Of a stretch of 64,000 nucleotides of DNA, positions 16,087-24,326 are shown in pieces (within the stretch, counting starts at the first letter, position 1; the number at the start of each line of letters is the position of its first letter). The notes under the pieces were generated by a model that made no database searches, had not been told where the DNA came from, and saw only the letters and a list, made by a program, of their open reading frames with translations. A program made the translations under genes and the position numbers. The stretch is from assembly GCF_000799565.1 (NCBI RefSeq), contig NZ_JUHB01000001.1, forward strand, positions 2,607,501 to 2,671,500, written 5' to 3'. Origin of the DNA: Cellulophaga sp. Hel_I_12. GTDB lineage: Bacteria; Bacteroidota; Bacteroidia; Flavobacteriales; Flavobacteriaceae.

Positions 16087-18297
16087 TTAATTTTTAATAA
16101 ACTTCATAGATTGTTGCTCACCATCTTCAAAAATAGTTAACGAGTAAAAGCCAGAGGATAAATCTTCTACATCAATAGAGTTGAAGGCCGCTTTTCCTTT
16201 TTTCTGTATGATTCCATTGCTCGAAACAATACTGTAAAAGGCGCGATTACTTAATTGACCCTTAATGGTAATTTTTTCTGTAGTTGGGTTTGGGTATACT
16301 GAAAATTTAAGGTTTTCAACAAGCGATAGTTCCTGGAGCTCTAAATCAAAACTTGCTGCGGTAGCAATGCCTTTAAAAACTATATTTAGGGTTTCTGAAA
16401 AATCAGAAAAAACAGATGCAGTGCAATTGGTACGTACCTTAACATCATAGTTTTCATTTAAGGCTAAATTTTCTAGTTTCACGCTGTTCTTGTCTGTAAA
16501 TAGTATTTGCCAATCTGTATCATTTTCAGCTTTGTAGTGTACTTCAAAAATAGCATCGGTGATCGCATCCCAGGCTAATTCAATACTAGAAGCCTCAGCG
16601 TTGGCCGTTTTAAAATTTTGAGGAGTTTTGGCTTCGCATTCTGTTACCTTAGCACCAGAAATAATGAGGGAGAAATTTTGAACGCCATTCGTTATTTTTC
16701 CTTTGTGACTAACGGTTATCGTATAGCTTCCACTAGCCTTGTCGATTTTAATCTTTTCAAAAGGATCAACGGTATTATCTCCTTGTATCGCTGGAGATGA
16801 AGCTTGTTTCGGGTTTAAGAGCCATGGGTAGTACGTTTCGTTATTTTTCGTTATTCTAATATCTAAATCATTAACTAATGCAGGAGTGACATCGTTTACA
16901 TTTCCTTTGTTGATATAATTGCCAACAGGATCGGTCCATGAAATGGAGGCTAGTAAACTTTCGCCGTCTTTTGCATCAACAGTAACACTGTAAATTTCAT
17001 TTTCTTTTAAGCTCGCTTCAATAATAAACGAAGAGTAATCGTTTGTTGTGATAATCTCTGCAGCAGTTTTGGCATTGATCACGCCCCAACCCATTTTATA
17101 ATCAGGACCTGGAACGTCGACATCATCAGCACTATGTAATACTAAGCCTTTTAATGTGGCTGCTTTCATATAGCGATCGTGGAGACGCAGATAATATTCT
17201 TGTAATAAGAGCATAGTACTAGTAACGCCAGGTGCTGCCATGGAAGTTCCTGAATAGGTATCATAACTTGTGTTGCTTGCAGATTGCGTAGAAATTATAT
17301 TAGCGCCACTACCAGCAATGTCTGGTTTTATTCTGCCATCATCTGTAGGTCCATGGCTGCTATAATTGGCAACATAGGCTTTTTTAAGATTGCCTTTCAA
17401 GTCAACCTCTGTTTCAACAGCGGCCACATTAATTCCGTTTTTAGAGGTAGAGAAACCAAGAAGAAGATCAAAACCCTCCGTGTTTTTGCCGGAAATTGGG
17501 GCATCATTAAAATTAAGTTTTTGCGCATTTCCTGCGGCTGTTACCATTAAATAATAAGGAGCATTATACATTATTTTATCCCAATCTTGAGATACTTGTA
17601 TGTAAGCACCAAAATACCAATCGGGAACAAAATCTGGACGAATTCCATAGGAGTGATTGGATAATAGCAATCCGGCTGCTGCTGCTGCGGCTACTTCTAC
17701 TTTATCCGCTTTCCAATCATTGGAAGTAGCATTCGCATTAAAAGCAACTCCTTTTGCTTTCGATTTTATGCCTTTTGATATCATAGCCCCTAAAACCATG
17801 GTGGCATGAGGACTTATGGCATCAGCCTCATCGGTAACCAGTACTCTTGAGGTATATTCTTGATGTGTTATTAATGCTTTTCCAGCATCCCAAAGACCTA
17901 CATGCATACCTTTTCCACTCAAGCCTAAATTTAAGAGGCCACCATCATATAAGGTATTGGCTCTTGACACTTCACTGGCATGGTCACTAAAAGTACTATA
18001 GTACAATGGTGTACCATCGGTACCTAAATCTATTAACTCAATTTGGTTTCCATTAGCTAAGGTTTCCCTTACTTTTAAACCATTTACTTTAGCAAAATCT
18101 TGTATATTTTTTTCTATGGCTAGGTATTCACGCTTAAAATCTTGACTAAGGCTTTCCAAGCTTGTTGCTTTTTGCGTTTCATCACTACGTATAATTTCAG
18201 CTTTAGTAGGTGCTTGAGAATAAGCAAAACCGCTCATGATTAGTGCAGCGGTTACGAACAAGGAAACCCGATTTGGGAATAGGTTTTTGTAGCTCAT
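16087..18297 (-). CDS. Secreted subtilisin-like protease with T9SS sorting domain
   Basis: A 736-residue secreted protease. A signal peptide (1-28, ending FAYSQ) is followed by a short propeptide-like stretch and an S8 domain with the triad Asp137 (VGLWDAG), His164 (SPHATMV) and Ser352 (SGTSMAAPG), plus the oxyanion Asn257 in TAAGN. A jelly-roll/P-like region (about 425-550) precedes a fibronectin type III domain (about 555-640), and the last 75 residues (from FSVYPNPTTEKITIKG) are a type IX secretion C-terminal sorting domain. The protein is therefore exported across the outer membrane. A TATATTTG box lies 28 bases before the start. Confidence 0.95.
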   Translation of the reverse strand: MSYKNLFPNRVSLFVTAALIMSGFAYSQAPTKAEIIRSDETQKATSLESLSQDFKREYLAIEKNIQDFAKVNGLKVRETLANGNQIELIDLGTDGTPLYYSTFSDHASEVSRANTLYDGGLLNLGLSGKGMHVGLWDAGKALITHQEYTSRVLVTDEADAISPHATMVLGAMISKGIKSKAKGVAFNANATSNDWKADKVEVAAAAAAGLLLSNHSYGIRPDFVPDWYFGAYIQVSQDWDKIMYNAPYYLMVTAAGNAQKLNFNDAPISGKNTEGFDLLLGFSTSKNGINVAAVETEVDLKGNLKKAYVANYSSHGPTDDGRIKPDIAGSGANIISTQSASNTSYDTYSGTSMAAPGVTSTMLLLQEYYLRLHDRYMKAATLKGLVLHSADDVDVPGPDYKMGWGVINAKTAAEIITTNDYSSFIIEASLKENEIYSVTVDAKDGESLLASISWTDPVGNYINKGNVNDVTPALVNDLDIRITKNNETYYPWLLNPKQASSPAIQGDNTVDPFEKIKIDKASGSYTITVSHKGKITNGVQNFSLIISGAKVTECEAKTPQNFKTANAEASSIELAWDAITDAIFEVHYKAENDTDWQILFTDKNSVKLENLALNENYDVKVRTNCTASVFSDFSETLNIVFKGIATAASFDLELQELSLVENLKFSVYPNPTTEKITIKGQLSNRAFYSIVSSNGIIQKKGKAAFNSIDVEDLSSGFYSLTIFEDGEQQSMKFIKN

Positions 18298-18324
18298 GAT
18301 TTTATTTTAGTAAGATTTGGACTA

Positions 18325-18332
18325 CAAATATA
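18325..18332 (-). promoter_or_regulatory. Candidate -7 box for the subtilase gene
   Basis: On the minus strand TATATTTG, an exact TAnnTTTG match, lies 27 bases upstream of the ATG at 18297. The region upstream is AT-rich without a clear TTG. Confidence 0.55.
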
Positions 18333-18419
18333 TCATATGAATGTGTATTAATCGATTAAAAACTCTTTTTTTCGATGAAATGCACTATTGTGCTAATTTT
18401 GCGTAGGTATTGTAGGCTC

Positions 18420-19445
18420 TTAATTATTCAATTTTAATTGAATATAAACAGGAAAATGATCGCTATAGCCCCCCATATATCTACTGCCTACGTAGGTTCT
18501 AAATGGACTCCCTTTGTATCTCCCCTTAAATTCTTTTAGAAATTCAGGATCAAAAATATTCGCTGTAGTATAGCTATGGGCTTTTTTCTTATAGTTCAAA
18601 AAGCTATGGGAAATTATAATTTGATCGAAAAGAGACCAATTAAACTTATAATTTGCACTACCTCTTTTTGTGGTCAATAATCTTTTCATGGGATGAAAAA
18701 ACCGCTGCGTTTCAAGTAGTTTTTCTATACTTTCAGCTTTTGGGTCATCATTAAAATCGCCCATGATGATATATTTTGGCTGCTGATGTTTTTGCTCAAT
18801 GATTTCCATAAAACTGATGATGGTCTCTGCCGCTTTGATGCGCTTATACGCTGTTTCTATTCCACCATCGCGTCTGGAAGGCCAATGGTTTACAAAGACA
18901 TGTATTTCTTCTCCATTTAAGCTACCATGCACATACAAAATATCTCTAGTCATATCTTGTTGTCCGTCTAAATTATAGACCAAAAGAGGAATAGCTTCAG
19001 ATGCAATAATTTCAAAGTAGTGCTTATTATAAATAAGAGCGGTGTCTATGCCTCGCTCGTCAGGAGAGTCGTAATGCAAATAGCCATAATCTTCATTTCT
19101 TAAAGCGTCAACCTTCAGTAAATCATTTAAAACTGTTTTGTTCTCCACCTCAGAGACCCCAATGAGAACCGGTAGTTTATCAGCCGTTTTTACACCAATT
19201 TTAGCAATAGTACTGGCTAATTTATGAAGTTTTGAAGTGTACCGTTCTGGGGTCCATTTTAAAAGGCCATTTGGTGTATAGTTTTTATCTAATTTATCAG
19301 CATGATGTAGCGTATCAAAAAGATTTTCTAGATTGTAGAAGGCAATAGTAAAAAGTGAATTGTGGCGACTTTTTTTAAATAAAACTGATTTGAGTTTTCT
19401 CCATGTGTTAGGTCCTAAAACTTTAGTTTTATTTTCCGTATTCAT
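18420..19445 (-). CDS. Endonuclease/exonuclease/phosphatase family protein
   Basis: A 341-residue EEP-fold phosphodiesterase. Visible catalytic motifs: YNLENLFDT (metal Asn, about 38-46), GVSEVENKTVL (metal Glu), VNHWPSRRDGG (catalytic His and Arg), IIMGDFNDDPKAES (Asp-x-Asn) and the C-terminal SDHFPVYIQL (Asp-His pair). No signal peptide is seen, so it is probably cytoplasmic. The substrate may be DNA, RNA or a phospholipid head group and cannot be fixed by sequence. It stands between the subtilase and hflX and is divergent from the latter. Confidence 0.9.
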   Translation of the reverse strand: MNTENKTKVLGPNTWRKLKSVLFKKSRHNSLFTIAFYNLENLFDTLHHADKLDKNYTPNGLLKWTPERYTSKLHKLASTIAKIGVKTADKLPVLIGVSEVENKTVLNDLLKVDALRNEDYGYLHYDSPDERGIDTALIYNKHYFEIIASEAIPLLVYNLDGQQDMTRDILYVHGSLNGEEIHVFVNHWPSRRDGGIETAYKRIKAAETIISFMEIIEQKHQQPKYIIMGDFNDDPKAESIEKLLETQRFFHPMKRLLTTKRGSANYKFNWSLFDQIIISHSFLNYKKKAHSYTTANIFDPEFLKEFKGRYKGSPFRTYVGSRYMGGYSDHFPVYIQLKLNN

Positions 19446-19615
19446 TTGTGTTTTTTCTTCTTACCCCTCTTAATTTTAATCCCTATAACCTTAAAAAACG
19501 TATAACCAGCTGTATTTTAAAACTTGAAAGCTAGGCCTAAGGCTTGTTTTTAAATAAATCGCAGGCTTTAAAAAGTTGTTTTTCAAAAATACAAAATAGC
19601 TATCTTACTATTCCG

Positions 19616-19623
19616 TAAATTTG
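19616..19623 (+). promoter_or_regulatory. Candidate -7 box for hflX
   Basis: TAAATTTG, an exact TAnnTTTG match, lies 16 bases before the ATG at 19640, predicting a very short leader. Confidence 0.5.
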
Positions 19624-19639
19624 TACTTTAAATTACTAT

Positions 19640-20851
19640 ATGTTAGAGCAAAAAGAAATAGATTACGAGAGAACGGTGCTTATTGGTGTTATCAATAGGG
19701 ATCAGAATGAAGAAAAAGTAAAAGAGTATCTTGACGAGTTAGAGTTTCTTACCTATACCGCTGGTGGCGAAGTATACAAAAGATTTGTGCAAAAAGTAGA
19801 TGTACCAAATCCGAAAACTTATATCGGTAGTGGGAAAATGAAAGACGTCGAGGCGTATGTAGAAGAACACGAAATTGGTTGTGTAATTTTTGATGACGAA
19901 TTAAGCCCTGCCCAACAAAGGAATATAGAAAAACAGTTAAAGTGCAAAATTCTTGATCGTACCCACCTAATTCTAGATATATTTTCACAAAGGGCACAAA
20001 CAAGTTACGCTAGAACACAAGTTGAGTTAGCACAATATGAGTACTTATTGCCTAGACTTACTGGTTTATGGACGCATTTAGAACGCCAAAAAGGTGGAAT
20101 TGGAATGCGCGGACCGGGGGAAACAGAAATTGAGACGGATAGGCGTATTGTGCGAGATAGGATAACACTCTTGAAGAAGAAATTGCTTAAAATAGATAAG
20201 CAAATGGAAACACAGCGTGGTAACCGGGGTGCTTTAGTAAGGGTAGCTTTAGTAGGGTATACCAACGTGGGGAAATCTACATTAATGAATGTGGTAAGTA
20301 AAAGTGAGGTTTTTGCTGAGAATAAATTATTTGCTACTTTAGATACTACGGTGCGTAAAGTAGTGATTGGCAATTTACCCTTCCTATTAAGTGATACGGT
20401 AGGTTTTATTAGAAAACTCCCGACACAATTAGTAGAGAGCTTTAAAAGTACCTTAGATGAAGTTCGTGAAGCGGACTTGTTATTACATATTGTAGATATT
20501 TCACATCCACAATTTGAAGAACATATCGCATCGGTGAATAAAACCTTAGGAGAGATTAATAGCTCGGATAAAAAAGTTATTATGGTTTTTAATAAGATAG
20601 ACCAATATGAACATGAAACTATCGATGAGGATGATTTAATTACGGAGCGAACAGAAAAACATTTTACCCTTGATGAATGGCGTAACACATGGATGCGTAA
20701 AGTAGGGGACCGTGCTTTATTTATCTCCGCTTTAAATAAAGAAAACTTAGATGAATTTAGAAAAAGAGTCTATGATGAGGTACGTGACATTCATATCACC
20801 CGTTTTCCGTATAATAATTTCTTATATCCGGAACATTTAGACGAATATTAA
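19640..20851 (+). CDS. hflX: GTPase HflX
   Basis: A 403-residue HflX, a ribosome-associated GTPase that splits stalled or stress-inactivated 70S ribosomes. The N-terminal HflX domain (1 to about 195) contains TYIGSGKMKDV and ERQKGGIGMRGPGETEIETDRR. The G domain shows G1 GYTNVGKST at 206-214, G3 DTVGFIRKLPTQLVESF and G4 NKID. Length and domain order are normal. It is monocistronic, with its own promoter box and a 332-base gap after it. Confidence 0.96.
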   Translation: MLEQKEIDYERTVLIGVINRDQNEEKVKEYLDELEFLTYTAGGEVYKRFVQKVDVPNPKTYIGSGKMKDVEAYVEEHEIGCVIFDDELSPAQQRNIEKQLKCKILDRTHLILDIFSQRAQTSYARTQVELAQYEYLLPRLTGLWTHLERQKGGIGMRGPGETEIETDRRIVRDRITLLKKKLLKIDKQMETQRGNRGALVRVALVGYTNVGKSTLMNVVSKSEVFAENKLFATLDTTVRKVVIGNLPFLLSDTVGFIRKLPTQLVESFKSTLDEVREADLLLHIVDISHPQFEEHIASVNKTLGEINSSDKKVIMVFNKIDQYEHETIDEDDLITERTEKHFTLDEWRNTWMRKVGDRALFISALNKENLDEFRKRVYDEVRDIHITRFPYNNFLYPEHLDEY

Positions 20852-21183
20852 GCTTACATTTTTGTTCCTATGGTGGTACTCCATGAGCAGTTTGTCGGTA
20901 TTTTTGTGCCGTTTAAATTTTCACTACAAAAATGTTTGGCTTCACAACAAAAATTGTTGAAAAAAGGAATACGCTTCTTATCTTTGATTTGTATTTAAGT
21001 AGCGAAGTTTTTCCCCAAATTAATAACGTTACGAAAATCAAAAAGCTAGTGCATCGATTCCCCAAAATTGATATACGGCAGCAACACTAAAAAAGTTCCC
21101 AAATTAACCATTAACCTACGCTAAAAACTAAAAAACGCCCTCTAATATAGAGGGCGTTTTTTTAGTTAATTTCAGTTTTTTTT
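20852..21183. other. 332-bp intergenic region with a strong terminator
   Basis: Lies between the convergent hflX and DUF3078 genes. It holds no gene; the only clear signal is the hairpin at 21131-21163. Confidence 0.6.
21131..21163. terminator. Strong bidirectional intrinsic terminator
   Basis: A perfect 14-bp stem, AAAAACGCCCTCTA paired with TAGAGGGCGTTTTT, a 3-base loop, A-run on the left and T-run on the right. It ends the DUF3078 gene (minus strand, stop at 21184) and can also end hflX transcripts. Confidence 0.92.
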
Positions 21184-22128
21184 CTAGAATGCATAGTTCA
21201 AACCTAACATCCAATAGGTCTGTAGTTTATTATCTACATTTGAAAAAGTTGGAACAGTTTGAACAGGAATAGCAGTGGCATCATACTGACCTAAAGCATA
21301 ATTTAAAGCTTCTTGTTTGTTGCTTCTTAAACCAAAGTCAAAACCTACCCCAATCATTTTCCATAAGGTATACCCAAAAGAATTTGTCCAAGTTATGTTT
21401 GATAAATCTCCATTCTCATAACTTTGGAACATAGATACGTTCGATTTAAAGTTAATAGCGCCTATTTTTTTGGTATAATCAGCAACTATTTTAGCTCCTA
21501 AAGAGGACTCAAAAACAGCGTTATTATCTGCGAATACAAAGTTATAGTTTAGAGGATGAATCACCACGACTAAATCTTCAATAGGTGTCCAAGTAGCACC
21601 AATTCCTAAATCTAAATAACCAGGATTATTAAAGTTGTTCAAAAGGGTGGTTCTGTATTCTCCTAATCCAGAGACTGCAAACTTTTCAGTTAACTTACGA
21701 CCGTATAATGAGGTCAATTGAAAAACATCTGTGGTTCCCTCAAACGCATCACTATCGTTAGGGTTGTCTTTATTGTCTAATTTAACCCAAGCTAAGTTTA
21801 GGTTGGCAGAATTTCTCCAAAAAAACTTTTCTTCTTTAAGGTTTGCATATGCATTAACGGTAAACCCTAGGTTTCCAGCGTCGTTATTGGGAGCTCCTTG
21901 AGCGTACCAGTTGCTAAAACTAGAAATGCTTCCTCCGATGGTACCAAAAGCTCCTTTTTTCCAACCCGGCATAGCATCAATTTTAGACTGAAGGGCATTT
22001 ATTCTCGATTGGATGGCTGCAATAGAGTCTTTCTTAGGCGCTTGTTCAGCTTTTAATTCTTTAACAGTTTGACCATATCCTGCGAATAAAACAAAACTTG
22101 CAAAAAAGCTTAATAGTAATTTTTTCAT
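21184..22128 (-). CDS. DUF3078 domain secreted/outer-membrane protein
   Basis: A 314-residue exported protein (signal peptide 1-19, cut after GYGQ). A short coiled coil (about 33-52, with SIAAIQSRINALQSKID) precedes a beta-rich body of alternating aromatic strands, as in an outer-membrane barrel or periplasmic beta protein, ending in the aromatic Phe (LNYAF) typical of outer-membrane proteins. The region WYAQGAPNNDAGNLGFTVN is characteristic of DUF3078. The function is unknown. It has its own TACCTTTG promoter box and a strong terminator, so despite adjacency it is probably not part of the suf transcript. Confidence 0.88.
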   Translation of the reverse strand: MKKLLLSFFASFVLFAGYGQTVKELKAEQAPKKDSIAAIQSRINALQSKIDAMPGWKKGAFGTIGGSISSFSNWYAQGAPNNDAGNLGFTVNAYANLKEEKFFWRNSANLNLAWVKLDNKDNPNDSDAFEGTTDVFQLTSLYGRKLTEKFAVSGLGEYRTTLLNNFNNPGYLDLGIGATWTPIEDLVVVIHPLNYNFVFADNNAVFESSLGAKIVADYTKKIGAINFKSNVSMFQSYENGDLSNITWTNSFGYTLWKMIGVGFDFGLRSNKQEALNYALGQYDATAIPVQTVPTFSNVDNKLQTYWMLGLNYAF

Positions 22129-22166
22129 AATGTAAAGGGTTTCGAGTATTTAATTTTTTGGATGGG

Positions 22167-22174
22167 CAAAGGTA
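22167..22174 (-). promoter_or_regulatory. Candidate -7 box for the DUF3078 gene
   Basis: TACCTTTG on the minus strand, an exact TAnnTTTG match, 38 bases before the start at 22128. Confidence 0.55.
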
Positions 22175-22204
22175 AGAATTAGCTATAAAATAGCTCATAA
22201 AACC

Positions 22205-22708
22205 TTATTTTCTTTTAAATAGGGGCACAGAGGAGCATGCCTCCCCATACATCACGCTTTTTGCTACGCTTTGTATTTTTAAAGTTGCCCATAGATATGC
22301 ATTTGCAGGAACAGGTTTATGACTACATCCCTTTATAATCACAGGTTTGTCTTTTAAATCTGAAACGTCGAGATTTTCTAGGATGTTTTGGTATAAGGTT
22401 GCTTCTAACTGTTCAAGATCACCAATGATTACTTTGTTGGCATGGGGCTGTAATTTAGTACTGATCAGCATATACGCCCAACCGGGAATAATAGCATCTG
22501 TACTGCAATGTAAGGCCACATAGCTGTCTTTATATTGTTCCCAATTGTGGGCTTCTAGACATAGTCTAAATTCTTTTTCGCGAAGAATAAATCCTTCATA
22601 TAACCAATCTTTGATATCGATGCGCTCACGTTTGCCTTTTGGATAGTAATCTTCTAAGTCAAAAACGACCAGCTTACTTAGAGCGACTTTATTTACAATG
22701 TCTTCCAT
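22205..22708 (-). CDS. DUF2480 family protein
   Basis: A 167-residue cytoplasmic protein of the DUF2480 family, seen mainly in Bacteroidota and commonly found beside suf genes. Recognisable features are the opening EDIVNKVALSKLVVFDLEDY, the WLYEGFILREKEFR segment and a C-terminal KGCSHKPVPANAYLW with Cys and His that could bind a metal. The function is unknown; the location behind sufE and the DUF59 protein suggests an accessory Fe-S role, which is inference. It is 106 bases downstream of the DUF59 gene, with a heptad repeat in the gap. Confidence 0.85.
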   Translation of the reverse strand: MEDIVNKVALSKLVVFDLEDYYPKGKRERIDIKDWLYEGFILREKEFRLCLEAHNWEQYKDSYVALHCSTDAIIPGWAYMLISTKLQPHANKVIIGDLEQLEATLYQNILENLDVSDLKDKPVIIKGCSHKPVPANAYLWATLKIQSVAKSVMYGEACSSVPLFKRK

Positions 22709-22787
22709 GATTAAAATTCGTTGTTCGTTGATGGTTTCTGGTGCTAAGCAATTTCAAATTTCGTATTTTTTGAACTTAAAAGTTTTT

Positions 22788-22814
22788 ACTTACCACTACC
22801 TACTAACTACGGAA
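22788..22814. repeat. Heptad repeat before the DUF59 gene stop
   Basis: ACTTACC, ACTACCT, ACTAACT and ACGGAAT follow one another at 7 bp from 22788, reaching the stop codon of the DUF59 gene (22815). The array is non-coding and unrelated in sequence to the other heptad arrays. Confidence 0.45.
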
Positions 22815-23144
22815 TCAAAGCATCCCCAATTCTAACTTTGCTTCTTCGCTCATTAAGTCTTGCGTCCAAGGGGGATCAAACGTAATTTCTACTTCAGCGT
22901 CTTTAACAGCATTTAATGATTTTACTTTTTCTTCTACTTCTGCCGGTAGCGATTCTGCAACTGGACAGTTAGGAGATGTTAAGGTCATTAAAATTTTGAC
23001 TTCATGATCTTCATTCACGAATACATCGTAAATAAGGCCTAATTCATATATATCGACAGGAATTTCTGGATCATAAATGGTTTTTAAAACCTTTACTATT
23101 TTTTCTCCTAATTCTGCCGTATCTATTGTAGTTTCTTCGCTCAT
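22815..23144 (-). CDS. DUF59/MIP18-like Fe-S assembly protein (SufT/PaaD type)
   Basis: A 109-residue protein consisting of one DUF59 domain. Motifs are IYDPEIPVDIYELGLIYDV (about 22-40) and LTSPNCPVAESLP (about 57-69), whose Cys is the conserved family cysteine. Members help mature or deliver Fe-S clusters alongside the SUF machine; PaaD-like members serve monooxygenases. With sufE upstream on the same strand, a SUF role is likely. The C-terminus FDPPWTQDLMSEEAKLELG is the typical tail. Confidence 0.9.
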   Translation of the reverse strand: MSEETTIDTAELGEKIVKVLKTIYDPEIPVDIYELGLIYDVFVNEDHEVKILMTLTSPNCPVAESLPAEVEEKVKSLNAVKDAEVEITFDPPWTQDLMSEEAKLELGML

Positions 23145-23153
23145 GTTTTTTAG

Positions 23154-23183
23154 TTTCTGGTTTCTATTGTTTCTGGTTTAAGG
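23154..23183. repeat. Heptad-like repeat between DUF59 and sufE genes
   Basis: TTTCTGG, TTTCTAT, then after an extra TG, TTTCTGG and TTTAAGG. A period of 7 with one 9-base step, located just upstream of the DUF59 gene start. Confidence 0.45.
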
Positions 23184-23300
23184 TTATGTTGGTCGAATCA
23201 TTAAAATATTGTTAGCTAAAATTAAGCATTTCAAGACTTCGGCTCCACTCTGCCACCAGTATAATTATTTTAAAATCATCAATTTAGTTCCTTAAAGCAT

Positions 23301-23332
23301 TTAACTACCCTTTTGGGGGATGGGGGGCTTTG
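23301..23332 (-). repeat. C/G-run element forming the sufE 3' end
   Basis: Read on the minus strand the order is CAAAG, six C, AT, five C, AAAA, GGG, TAGTTAA: the same arrangement as the element after hemE. It is translated as the last ten residues of SufE (AKPPIPQKGS) and supplies the TAA stop. Confidence 0.65.
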
Positions 23333-23750
23333 CTATTTGTGTTTGGTAAGCAATTGCGTATAATTTCAATTGCTTAATCATACTTACCAATCCGTTGGCT
23401 CTGGTTGGAGATAAATGTTCTTTGAGTCCAATGTCGTCGATAAATTGCGTATCGGCATCTATAATGTCTTGTGGCTTTTGATTGCTGAAGGCACGCACTA
23501 AAATAGCGATAATACCTTTTGTAATTATAGCATCACTATCGGCTGTAAAGACTAATTTATCATCCTCTAATTCTGCATGGACCCAAACCTTACTTTGACA
23601 TCCCTTAATGACATTGTCATCAATCTTATATTTTTCGTCAATTAAAGGTAGGGCTTTCCCAAGTTCAATCATGTACTCGTAGCGCTGCATCCAATCTTCA
23701 AACATCGAAAATTCGTCAATAATATCTTCCTGTATTTCTTTAATTGCCAT
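23301..23750 (-). CDS. sufE: Cysteine desulfuration protein SufE
   Basis: A 149-residue SufE, which takes persulfide sulfur from SufS and passes it to SufB. The acceptor is Cys51 in VIKGCQSKVWVHAEL, the same position as in E. coli SufE. The family core (KALPLIDEKYKIDDN, then HLSPTRANGLVSMIKQLKLYAIAYQ) is intact. The last ten residues (AKPPIPQKGS) are not SufE-like; they are encoded by a C/G-run element that replaces the normal end of the gene. It is separated from sufS by two lipoprotein genes but lies on the same strand. Confidence 0.95.
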   Translation of the reverse strand: MAIKEIQEDIIDEFSMFEDWMQRYEYMIELGKALPLIDEKYKIDDNVIKGCQSKVWVHAELEDDKLVFTADSDAIITKGIIAILVRAFSNQKPQDIIDADTQFIDDIGLKEHLSPTRANGLVSMIKQLKLYAIAYQTQIAKPPIPQKGS

Positions 23751-23810
23751 AGTCTCTTTATTTATATTCTGTGGAGAGATTTTCGTTGCACAAAAATACG
23801 ATAAGATTTA

Positions 23811-24248
23811 CTATTGAGCAGTTTCTGATAATGCTAATATTTTCTCAATTAGTTCTTTCAATTTTTCTGGAGGATTTCCATGATCAAAATTATTAGATTC
23901 ATATACTTTATCTTGAAATTCAATTTTTAATTTAGCAATTGCTGCTCTATCACTAAATCTACCTTCTGATGTTGGCTTAATATTTTTAATATTCTTTAAG
24001 TTGATTTTCTCTACCATCGAACAAATTTGTGCCCAGTAGTTTTTATCTAAATCTATTGTTTTACTATTTTCTTTATTGCTGCCTTTTTCAATAGTTATTG
24101 TGGATTTATTTAATGCAATATTGACATAAAGACCTCTTGTTTCCACTTTGTATAATATGCTTGATGGGCAGCTATTTTTTTCGCTTTTATTAGCTCCACA
24201 GGCTAAAAAAAACAAGAAGATACCACTAACAAAAATAAGATTTTTCAT
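23811..24248 (-). CDS. Small lipoprotein, unknown
   Basis: A 145-residue lipoprotein with a hydrophobic leader (about 3-15) and the lipobox FLAC, giving Cys17 as the lipidated residue. The rest is a charged globular domain (pattern VNIALNKSTITIEKGS, then EFQDKVYESNNFDHGNPPEKLKELIEKIL) with no recognised family. It is 78 bases downstream of the M43 protease gene but separated from it by a strong terminator, and lies inside the suf region without an evident link to Fe-S assembly. Confidence 0.7.
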   Translation of the reverse strand: MKNLIFVSGIFLFFLACGANKSEKNSCPSSILYKVETRGLYVNIALNKSTITIEKGSNKENSKTIDLDKNYWAQICSMVEKINLKNIKNIKPTSEGRFSDRAAIAKLKIEFQDKVYESNNFDHGNPPEKLKELIEKILALSETAQ

Positions 24249-24276
24249 ATCAATAGAATAAAAATTAAAGCTACAA

Positions 24277-24307
24277 AAAAAAGGGTGTCGATTTGGACAC
24301 CCTTTTT
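24277..24307 (-). terminator. Intrinsic terminator of the M43 protease gene
   Basis: AAGGGTGTC (24281-24289), loop GATTTG, then GACACCCTT with flanking A-run and T-run: a perfect stem of 9 bp, extended by A-T pairs. Placed 20 bases after the protease stop. Confidence 0.88.
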
Positions 24308-24326
24308 CAAAATTTATCTTTAAAAC

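Noticed and set aside
20005..20688. 227-codon frame antisense to hflX
   Set aside because: Lies entirely opposite a conserved GTPase domain; composition is Ser/Thr/Leu-rich as expected of an antisense shadow.
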